A stretch of DNA of 64,000 nt. Source: an uncultured Clostridia bacterium (GTDB taxonomy: Bacteria; Bacillota; Clostridia; Christensenellales; Borkfalkiaceae). Made by a program: the position numbers and the translations under genes. Positions 57,862-64,000 of this stretch are shown piece after piece. The stretch is taken from positions 1-64,000 of the forward strand of contig CANQOB010000002.1 of the NCBI GenBank assembly GCA_947625385.1, in the 5' to 3' direction. The notes under the pieces were generated by a model. The model was not told the DNA's origin. It made no database searches and saw nothing but the letters and a program-made list of their open reading frames with translations. Positions within the stretch are counted from its first letter, which is position 1. Every line of letters starts with the position of its first letter.

Positions 57862-57959
57862 TCCTTGCCGATGAAACGAATAATCGCAACGAGCTTAAAA
57901 AGGCAGTAAAGCCTATTCGCTCGACGAAAAGATTTGCGTAGCAAAGATTTTCGCCGAAA
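57862..57959 (-). repeat. Modular 3' hairpin element copy D2 (truncated)
   Basis: The second, incomplete unit between infA and rpmJ: H1 CGGCGAAAATCTTTGC / GCAAATCTTTTCGTCG, GAGCGAAT, the same variable segment as copy B, ending at TTTCATCGG where D1 continues. The rpmJ ribosome site follows. Confidence 0.75.
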
Positions 57960-58130
57960 CCTTTCTGATTTTTTGCCTTAGGCGGAATTCATTTCCGCCG
58001 TGGGCGACACAAGTTGCCGAACCCTTTCGGCTTACTGTCCGATGAAACGAATAATCGCAACGAGCTTATGAAGGCAGTAAAGCCTATTCGCTCGACGAAA
58101 AGATTTCCGTAGGAAAGCTTTTCGCCGAAA
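57960..58130 (-). repeat. Modular 3' hairpin element copy D1 (after infA)
   Basis: Starts at the first base after the infA stop codon. H1 is CGGCGAAAAGCTTTCC / GGAAATCTTTTCGTCG. The paired base changes relative to D2 (GC to CC at the loop end, with the partner GC to GG) keep the stem. The core and both terminal hairpins match copy B closely. Confidence 0.8.
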
Positions 58131-58352
58131 CTAATTCTTGCTTCTCCAAGTGATGCGTCCCTTGGTCAGATCGTACGGACTCATTTCGAGTTTCACCGCG
58201 TCCCCCTCGATGATCCGGATATAGTTCATGCGGAGCTTCCCCGAAATATATGCGGTGATGACGTGTCCGTTGGACAGCCGTACCTTGAACATGGCGTTGG
58301 GGAGCGCTTCGATGACCCTGCCCTCCGTTTCGATGACATCGTCTTTCGACAT
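58131..58352 (-). CDS. infA: Translation initiation factor IF-1
   Basis: 73 aa OB-fold: [40 protein letters not shown], ending [13 protein letters not shown]. Starts 10 nt after map. Confidence 0.97.
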   Translation of the reverse strand: MSKDDVIETEGRVIEALPNAMFKVRLSNGHVITAYISGKLRMNYIRIIEGDAVKLEMSPYDLTKGRITWRSKN

Positions 58353-58361
58353 TGTTTCCTC

Positions 58362-59105
58362 CTATAAAGTCAGGATCTCTACGCCGTCCTCGCGGATGAC
58401 TACGGTGTTTTCGTAGTGCGCCGCAGGGCGTTTGTCAAGTGTGACTGCCGTCCATCCGTCCCCTAAAACGCCGACGCGCCATGTGCCCGCCGCGATCATC
58501 GGTTCGATACAGATGACTGCGCCCGCAGGAAGGCGGATGCCCGTGCCTCTCCGCCCATAGTTGGGAACGGACGGGTCCTCGTGCATTTCCTTGCCGATGC
58601 CGTGTCCGGTGTATGCGCGCACGACGGAGAACCCGTTCGATTCCGCATGTTTTTGGACGCGGTATCCGATGTCATAGAGGGGCGAACCCGCTTGCAGACC
58701 TTCGATACCTTTGAAAAAGCATTCCTCCGTCACGCGCACGAGCTTGTCTTTTTCGGCGCTGACTTGCCCGATGCGGAACGTCCGCGCGCCGTCGCCGTGA
58801 AAGCCGTTCTTGTAGGCGCAGAGGTCCACGCTGACGATATCCCCTTCGCGGAGGACGTAACCGTCGGGAATGCCGTGCACCACGACCTCGTTGACGGAGA
58901 CGCAGGCGGATGCGGGATATCCGCAATAGCCCAAACAGCTCGGTTCCGCGCCGCTCGCACGGATGAAGTTCTCGACAAGCGCGTCCACTTCCTTGGTCGT
59001 CATGCCCGCACCGATGCGTTCACCCACAAAGGCGAGGCAATCGCGGACGATGGCGCAGGGTTCGCGCATGAGTTCGATTTCACGTTCGCTCTTGACGGAT
59101 AGCAT
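58362..59105 (-). CDS. map: Methionine aminopeptidase, type I
   Basis: 247 aa. Metal ligands are visible in GDIVSVDLCAYKNGFHGDGA (two Asp), YTGHGIGKEMHEDPSVPNYG (His), ICIEPMIAAG (Glu) and the final ENTVVIREDGVEILT (Glu region). It removes initiator Met. The start lies 1 nt after the adk stop. Confidence 0.97.
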   Translation of the reverse strand: MLSVKSEREIELMREPCAIVRDCLAFVGERIGAGMTTKEVDALVENFIRASGAEPSCLGYCGYPASACVSVNEVVVHGIPDGYVLREGDIVSVDLCAYKNGFHGDGARTFRIGQVSAEKDKLVRVTEECFFKGIEGLQAGSPLYDIGYRVQKHAESNGFSVVRAYTGHGIGKEMHEDPSVPNYGRRGTGIRLPAGAVICIEPMIAAGTWRVGVLGDGWTAVTLDKRPAAHYENTVVIREDGVEILTL

Positions 59106-59106
59106 A

Positions 59107-59739
59107 TCAGCGGAGACCGTCGAGCAATTTCTTCACGTCCTCGAACAGCACTTCGGCGGGAGCTTCGGTGCCCGTGACGTTGAGAATGATGCCCTTTTTC
59201 GTATAGTATTCGATGAGAGGCGCCGTCTGCGCGTTGTACACTTCGAGCCGCGCAGCGACCGTCTCGGGATTGTCGTCCTTGCGCTGATACAGTTCGCCGC
59301 CGCAGCGGGCGCATACCGTTGCGCCGCGCAGGGTGGAAACATGATAGCTCTCGCCGCAGTCCTTGCAGACTCTTCTGCCGCAGAGACGGTCGAGAAGGAG
59401 CGCTTGGTCGATGTTGATGTTGACGACGCCGTCGATCGTCGCGAACGTGTCGAGCGTCTCCGCCTGAAACAGATTGCGGGGGAAGCCGTCGAGAAGATAG
59501 CCGTTGCGGCAATCCTCCCACGTCAGCCGATCTTTGACGATGTCGCACGTCACTTCGTCGGGAACGAGCTCGCCTTTGTCGATATAGGATTTCGCGAGTT
59601 TGCCGATGGGCGTCCCGTTCTTGATATTCGCGCGGAAGATATCTCCCGTGGAGATGTGGACGAGCCCGTACCGCTCGGCGATCTTCGTCGCCTGTGTGCC
59701 CTTACCTGCGCCGGGAGCGCCGAGAAGGATCAAATTCAT
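59107..59739 (-). CDS. adk: Adenylate kinase, zinc-lid type
   Basis: 210 aa. P-loop LILLGAPGAGKGTQATKIAE; LID Zn site CKDCGESYH and CARCGGEL (C4), typical of Gram-positives; DGFPRNLFQAETLD. ATG at 59739 follows GAGG. The open frame upstream of it covers the repeat region and is not coding. Confidence 0.97.
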   Translation of the reverse strand: MNLILLGAPGAGKGTQATKIAERYGLVHISTGDIFRANIKNGTPIGKLAKSYIDKGELVPDEVTCDIVKDRLTWEDCRNGYLLDGFPRNLFQAETLDTFATIDGVVNINIDQALLLDRLCGRRVCKDCGESYHVSTLRGATVCARCGGELYQRKDDNPETVAARLEVYNAQTAPLIEYYTKKGIILNVTGTEAPAEVLFEDVKKLLDGLR

Positions 59740-59830
59740 AGATAACCTCTTTTTTCCCTGCGGGAACGGCAGATACATTTCCGCCTTAACGATTTCCGTT
59801 AAACTGCGTAGAGACGAGCAAGACAAGGAA

Positions 59831-59907
59831 CGCGCGGCTTTTTGAGCCGCAAATGCTCATTCGCTCGCGCGTATTTGTTTTGCGTAAGCAAAAGAAATCG
59901 CGCGAAA
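59831..59907 (-). repeat. Modular 3' hairpin element copy E (after secY, partial)
   Basis: Three bases after the secY stop: CGCGCGATTTCTTTTGC / GCAAAACAAATACGCGCG, GAGCGAAT, then GAGCATTTGCGG and a GCGGCT / AGCCGC stem. The core part is missing. It sits inside the secY-adk transcript, so it cannot be a full terminator. From 59740 to 59830 I see only a GGAAATCG / CGTTAAGG-type stem. Confidence 0.7.
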
Positions 59908-59910
59908 GAC

Positions 59911-61230
59911 TTATTTCAGGAAACCTTTATAAGTTTTCATCATGATCTGCGATTGTAATTGCTTATCGAATTCAAGCGCAACCGAGACGATGATGAGGAT
60001 ACCCGTGGTGGAGAACACGTTGACGAGGCTTTGGCTGCCCGTCCAGCTGAACGCCACGGAGGGGATGAATGCGACGAGAGTCAGGAAGATCGCGCCGAAG
60101 AGCGTGATTCTCTTGTTGATCTTGCGCAGGTACTGCGCCGTCGGTTTCCCGGGTCTGATACCCTGGATGAACCCGCCGTTGCTCTGTATCTGCTTGGCGA
60201 CGTCGTCCGGGTTGAACTCGATCTGCGCATAGAAGAATGCGAATGCGAAGATGAGCAGGCACAGGGCGACGGAATAGATGACTCTGCCGTACCAGAACTG
60301 CGAGGAACCGGAGAACCACTCTGCAAGACCTTGATGCGCGGGGTTGGACTCCGGAACGAAGAGGCTGATGATCATGGACGGGAAAGACAAGATCGCGAAT
60401 GCGAAGATGAGAGGCATGACGCCGCTTCCCGTGATCTTCATGGGGATGACGGAACTCTGTCCGCCGTACATCTTGGTGCCGCGCACCTGTTTGGCGTACT
60501 GCACGGGGATTCTGCGCTCTGCAAGGTCGACATAGACGATGCAGAAGAAGAGGATGACCGTGAGCACGATGAAGATGCCGAGCGAGAGAAGATGCTGCGC
60601 ATACTCGGCGGTGGCAAGCCCTTCGAGTTCGGTCAGAATGGAGAGACCGCCCGTCGAGATGATACCGATGAAGATGATCATCGAGATACCGTTGCCGATG
60701 CCGTAATCGGTGATGCGCTCACCCAGCCACATGACGAGCATCGCGCCCGCCGTGTAGACGACCGTCATGAAGATGCCCGCAAACCACACGCTGCCGAAGA
60801 AGAGACCGGTGTTGATAGAGCCGCTCGAATTCGCGAAATTGACGATGATGCCGACGGACTGCACGACTGCGAGCACGATCGTGAGGATTCTCGTGTAGAA
60901 CGTGATCTTTTTCCTTCCCTCTTCGCCCTGTTTGGAGAGGCGTTCGAGGTAGGGAATGCCGACCGTGAGCAGTTGGATGATAATGGACGCGTTGATGTAC
61001 GGTCCGATTCCGAGGGCGAACAGCGTGCCGTTGGCAAGCGCGTTTCCCGTGATGCCGCTCATGAGTTGCAGGAAGTCGTTCTGGTTCACCACGTCCTGGA
61101 AAGACGTGATGTTCAAACCGGGAACGGGAATATAGCACCCGAGACGGAAAATAAACAGGATGAACAGCGTAAACAGCAGCTTTTTCCTGATGTCCTTGTT
61201 CCGAAGGGCGTTTTTGATTGTTTCAAACAT
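59911..61230 (-). CDS. secY: Protein translocase subunit SecY
   Basis: 439 aa with ten transmembrane helices. FRLGCYIPVPGLNITSFQDV (plug region after TM1), IQLLTVGIPYLERLSKQGEE, and RRIPVQYAKQVRGTKMYGGQ in the loop before TM7. Channel for Sec-dependent export. Preceded by rplO in the spc operon. Confidence 0.98.
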   Translation of the reverse strand: MFETIKNALRNKDIRKKLLFTLFILFIFRLGCYIPVPGLNITSFQDVVNQNDFLQLMSGITGNALANGTLFALGIGPYINASIIIQLLTVGIPYLERLSKQGEEGRKKITFYTRILTIVLAVVQSVGIIVNFANSSGSINTGLFFGSVWFAGIFMTVVYTAGAMLVMWLGERITDYGIGNGISMIIFIGIISTGGLSILTELEGLATAEYAQHLLSLGIFIVLTVILFFCIVYVDLAERRIPVQYAKQVRGTKMYGGQSSVIPMKITGSGVMPLIFAFAILSFPSMIISLFVPESNPAHQGLAEWFSGSSQFWYGRVIYSVALCLLIFAFAFFYAQIEFNPDDVAKQIQSNGGFIQGIRPGKPTAQYLRKINKRITLFGAIFLTLVAFIPSVAFSWTGSQSLVNVFSTTGILIIVSVALEFDKQLQSQIMMKTYKGFLK

Positions 61231-61269
61231 GATTCACTCCTTTCAAGCGATGCCGCTTGCAGGCGGAGC

Positions 61270-61716
61270 TCATTCGACGACCGCCGTACCGCCGGCAGCT
61301 TCAATGGCGGATTTGGCGGATTCGGAAAACTTGGCAGCCTTCACCGTGAGCGCGACTTTCAGTTCCCCGCCGCCGAGCACTTTGAGCCCGAGGTTGTGTT
61401 TGACTTCCTTTGCAAGCCCGTTGTCGAGCACGAAATCGTAGTCGACAACCGTCCCCGCGGGAAGATCCGCGAGGTTGGAGAGGTTGACGATGACGAACTC
61501 TCTCCTCCATTTGTTGTGGAATCCGCGCTTGGGAACGCGGCGCGCAAGCGGCATCTGACCGCCTTCGAAGCCCGGTCTTACACCGCCGCCCGAACGCGCC
61601 CACTGACCTTTATGTCCCTTGCCGCTCGTCTTGCCGAGACCGGAGCCGATGCCCCGCCCGAGACGCTTCCGGGATGTCCTTGCTCCCTCTGCGGGAGATA
61701 ACGTATCAATTCTCAT
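61270..61716 (-). CDS. rplO: 50S ribosomal protein L15
   Basis: 148 aa. [20 protein letters not shown] and [20 protein letters not shown] are canonical. Confidence 0.98.
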   Translation of the reverse strand: MRIDTLSPAEGARTSRKRLGRGIGSGLGKTSGKGHKGQWARSGGGVRPGFEGGQMPLARRVPKRGFHNKWRREFVIVNLSNLADLPAGTVVDYDFVLDNGLAKEVKHNLGLKVLGGGELKVALTVKAAKFSESAKSAIEAAGGTAVVE

Positions 61717-61719
61717 CGC

Positions 61720-61896
61720 TTAATTCTCCTCCACTTTGACGAGATGGGCGACCTTTTTCAGCTGCCCCGCAAGCGCAGGGTTCATCGCTTCGAAAGTATT
61801 AAAGGAACGAATCTTTTTGAGACCGAGCGCGGCGACGGTCTCCTTGACCGCCTTGACTTCACCGATGGGACTCTTGACAAGCGTCACTTTTACCAT
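61720..61896 (-). CDS. rpmD: 50S ribosomal protein L30
   Basis: 58 aa, MVKVTLVKSPIGEVKAVKET then LGLKKIRSFNTFEAMNPALA. It starts with AAGGAGG upstream and ends 3 nt before rplO. Normal bacterial length. Confidence 0.97.
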   Translation of the reverse strand: MVKVTLVKSPIGEVKAVKETVAALGLKKIRSFNTFEAMNPALAGQLKKVAHLVKVEEN

Positions 61897-61907
61897 GATG
61901 AACCTCC

Positions 61908-62426
61908 TTAGCCCACGATCTCTTCCACGGTCTTTCCGCGAAGAGCGGCGATCTGCTCCGCCGTTTTCAGTTCCGCAAGACCCGCGACCGTCGCTTTCAC
62001 GCAGTTGCCGGGATTTTGGGTACCGTGCGATTTCGTTCTGATGTTCTTGATGCCGGCGGCTTCCATGACCGCACGGACGGGACCGCCCGCAATGACGCCC
62101 GTACCTTCGGCAGCCGGGAGCATGAGCACCGCGCCCTTGCCGAACTTCCCGAGCACTTCATGGGGAATCGTCGTGTCCACGATCGCGACGGGAATCATGT
62201 TCTTCTTCGCCGCCTGCGTCGCCTTCTCGATGGCTTCGGGGACTTCCTTGCTCTTGCCCGTGCCGTAGCCCACATGACCGTTGCCGTCGCCCACAACGAC
62301 GAGAGCCGCAAAACGCATGTTCTTGCCGCCCTTTACCGTCTTGGATACGCGGTTGATCTCGATGAGCTTCTTGATGAGGCCGTCGTTTTCTTCCTGCCTT
62401 CTCTGAGGTCTGTTTTCTCTTGCCAT
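61908..62426 (-). CDS. rpsE: 30S ribosomal protein S5
   Basis: 172 aa. dsRBD-like N-terminus ([20 protein letters not shown]) and [20 protein letters not shown]. Confidence 0.98.
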   Translation of the reverse strand: MARENRPQRRQEENDGLIKKLIEINRVSKTVKGGKNMRFAALVVVGDGNGHVGYGTGKSKEVPEAIEKATQAAKKNMIPVAIVDTTIPHEVLGKFGKGAVLMLPAAEGTGVIAGGPVRAVMEAAGIKNIRTKSHGTQNPGNCVKATVAGLAELKTAEQIAALRGKTVEEIVG

Positions 62427-62438
62427 ACCCTACTCCTG

Positions 62439-62807
62439 TCAGAATTGAAGTCCGGCTTCACGTGCGCCGTCCGCAAGCGATTGGATTCGCCCGGTATAGT
62501 TGTAGCCGCCTCTGTCGAACACGACGGTCTCGATGCCCTTTGCCTTGGCGCGCTCGGCGGCGATTTTGCCGACGATCTTTGCCGCTTCTTTCTTGGTCTT
62601 GCCCGCAACTTCGCTCTTGACCGCCGCTTCGAGCGTGGAGCAGGAAGCGAGCGTCACGCCGTTCACGTCGTCGATGAACTGCACGTAAATATTTTTCGTG
62701 CTTCTGTAAACGCTGAGGCGGGGACGGTCGAAAGTTCCCGAGATGAGCTTACGGACGCGTGCATGGCGGCGCTGTCTCACCGCATTTTTATCGATTCTTG
62801 TTATCAT
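62439..62807 (-). CDS. rplR: 50S ribosomal protein L18
   Basis: 122 aa. [20 protein letters not shown] and [20 protein letters not shown]; binds 5S rRNA. Confidence 0.98.
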   Translation of the reverse strand: MITRIDKNAVRQRRHARVRKLISGTFDRPRLSVYRSTKNIYVQFIDDVNGVTLASCSTLEAAVKSEVAGKTKKEAAKIVGKIAAERAKAKGIETVVFDRGGYNYTGRIQSLADGAREAGLQF

Positions 62808-62820
62808 ACTTCACGCTCCT

Positions 62821-63369
62821 TTACTTCTTGCCCTTACCCGAGGTCTTGCCTTCCTTGTGCTCGACATGCTCGCCCTTATAGCGGATGCCGTAGCCGTGGT
62901 AGGGCTCCGGCGTGCGGATCGCACGAAGGTCTGCGGCGACCTGCCCGACGAGAATCTTGTCGATTCCCGTGACGGTGATCTCCGTGGGGGTGGGACATTC
63001 GAGTTTGATGCCTTCGGGCGGTACGAATTCGACGGGATGGGAAAATCCGACGCTGAGCACGAGTTTCGTGCCCTGCATCTGCCCCTTCCAGCCGACGCCC
63101 TTGATTTCCAGTCCGCGGACAAAGCCTTCGGAAACGCCCTTGACCATATCGGCGATGAGCGCCCGGTACAGACCGTGGCGGGCATTGGTGTCGCGCGCGT
63201 CGTCCAAAGCAACGACGTGCACCGCGGCACCCTCGTGCCTGACGTCGAGATTGCCGACGATCTTGCGCGTGAGCGTGCCCTTGGGACCCTTGACGGTGAC
63301 GACGCCGCCGTCGAACGTGACGTCGACGCCTGCGGGAACTTCGATGACCTTTTTACCGATTCTCGACAT
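62821..63369 (-). CDS. rplF: 50S ribosomal protein L6
   Basis: 182 aa. MSRIGKKVIEVPAGVDVTFD and EPYHGYGIRYKGEHVEHKEG. Confidence 0.98.
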   Translation of the reverse strand: MSRIGKKVIEVPAGVDVTFDGGVVTVKGPKGTLTRKIVGNLDVRHEGAAVHVVALDDARDTNARHGLYRALIADMVKGVSEGFVRGLEIKGVGWKGQMQGTKLVLSVGFSHPVEFVPPEGIKLECPTPTEITVTGIDKILVGQVAADLRAIRTPEPYHGYGIRYKGEHVEHKEGKTSGKGKK

Positions 63370-63379
63370 AATTCCCTCC

Positions 63380-63772
63380 TTACCAGACGTAGCAGAGCAC
63401 TTCGCCGCCCACGTTCTGAGCCTTTGCCTGCTTATCCGTCATGATTCCTCTGTTCGTGGAGACGATGGCGATGCCGTAGCCGCCCAAAACTTTGGGCATG
63501 GTCTTTGCGCCGCTGTACGTGCGCAGACCCGGCTTGGACACCCTGCGGAGACCGCCGATGACCGACCTGCCTTCTTTGGTGTATTTGAGCGTGAGGACGA
63601 TCTTGCCCTCGTGTTCGCCTTCCGCCAGCTCGACGCCTTCGACGTATCCTTCGTCAAGAAGAATGTTCGCGATCGCCTTTTTCATATTCGAAGCGGGAAT
63701 CTCCACCTTCTCCTTCTTCACCGTGAGCGCGTTTCTGATTCTCGTGAGCATATCTGCAATGGGATCTGTCAT
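63380..63772 (-). CDS. rpsH: 30S ribosomal protein S8
   Basis: 130 aa. [20 protein letters not shown] and [20 protein letters not shown]. Confidence 0.98.
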   Translation of the reverse strand: MTDPIADMLTRIRNALTVKKEKVEIPASNMKKAIANILLDEGYVEGVELAEGEHEGKIVLTLKYTKEGRSVIGGLRRVSKPGLRTYSGAKTMPKVLGGYGIAIVSTNRGIMTDKQAKAQNVGGEVLCYVW

Positions 63773-63784
63773 GTTGATACCTCC

Positions 63785-63970
63785 TTACCAGCTCGCCTTC
63801 TTCACGCCGGGAATCTGCCCCTTGTAGGCAAGTTCACGGAAGCAAATACGGCAAATCCCGTATTTGCGGAGTACTGCGTGGGGTCTGCCGCAGATCGAAC
63901 AGCGCGTGTATGCTCTGGTCGAAAATTTCGGCTTCCTCTGCTGCTTGTTGATCATTGATTTCTTTGCCAT
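63785..63970 (-). CDS. rpsN: 30S ribosomal protein S14, zinc-binding type Z
   Basis: 61 aa with the two C-x2-C pairs ([15 protein letters not shown]) of the short Zn form, and the end [11 protein letters not shown]. Confidence 0.97.
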   Translation of the reverse strand: MAKKSMINKQQRKPKFSTRAYTRCSICGRPHAVLRKYGICRICFRELAYKGQIPGVKKASW

Positions 63971-63981
63971 GTCGTCTCTCC

Positions 63982-64000
63982 TTACTTCTTGAAGGGCATG
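63982..64000 (-). CDS. rplE: 50S ribosomal protein L5, last codons only
   Basis: The window ends inside this gene. The visible minus-strand codons read MPFKK-stop, the usual L5 terminus, in the expected place before rpsN. Confidence 0.75.

Noticed and set aside
57960..58130. CGCAACGAGC inside the repeat element resembles a 16S rRNA word
   Set aside because: Only ten bases match; the flanks do not, and the segment is absent from the C copies.

Overview
The window is GC-rich bacterial chromosome from a Gram-positive, low-branching Clostridia-type organism, probably Christensenellales (Borkfalkiaceae-like). That placement is an inference. It rests on the Firmicutes-type order of the spc/alpha ribosomal operon, a large Bacillus/Clostridium-type SRP RNA, McsA-McsB-ClpC, SigK and CotF-like spore proteins, and lipoproteins carrying H-x-H...W...H-W-x-x-C repeats. 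There is no phage structural module, CRISPR array, rRNA or tRNA gene that I can support.

Layout. 0-19 kb: three paralogous surface lipoproteins (82-1581, 10941-12293, 16414-18951) interspersed with sigK, a TetR/alcohol dehydrogenase pair, aspS, an XRE regulator divergent from a zinc-ribbon membrane protein, a RecD-like helicase, a phosphopantetheinyl transferase, a ferritin-like protein and a NUDIX/MTA-SAH nucleosidase/ung run. 19-25 kb: a six-gene clpC-mcsB-mcsA operon headed by an XRE membrane regulator. 25-34 kb: rubrerythrin, argS, ychF, an acyltransferase, small spore-coat-like proteins, nth, DUF3343 plus cysteine desulfurase, and an S41 protease. 34-38 kb: a large membrane protein and a SigB-type partner-switching operon with its own SigB-like promoter. 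38-49 kb: a degenerate dehydrogenase, a metal permease, a degenerate ABC ATPase, an Mrp ATPase, SRP RNA, an ASCH protein, a LuxC/LuxE pair, an M18 aminopeptidase and a cation diffusion facilitator. 49-54.4 kb: an accessory island with a promoter-driven structured RNA, three orphan proteins (partly AT-rich), a membrane glycosyltransferase and a tyrosine recombinase. 54.5-64 kb: the ribosomal block rplQ-rpoA-rpsD-rpsK-rpsM, rpmJ, infA, map, adk, secY, rplO, rpmD, rpsE, rplR, rplF, rpsH, rpsN and the end of rplE, all on the minus strand.

The most unusual signals are non-coding. (1) A ~175-bp modular hairpin element sits immediately after the stop codons of five unrelated genes, always in the same orientation, with compensatory changes that keep its hairpins; two copies lie inside the ribosomal operon region. 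(2) A ~195-nt RNA at 49282-49477 has a near-consensus promoter, a 15-bp closing helix, nested inner helices and a UUCG-loop terminator, directly before an orphan zinc-ribbon membrane gene; the locus is bracketed by ~30-bp direct repeats. (3) Two lipoprotein promoters carry poly-G tracts (8 and 9 G) inside the -35/-10 spacer, as in phase-variable promoters. (4) Five genes have a -10 box 6-7 nt before their ATG, so their mRNAs should be leaderless.
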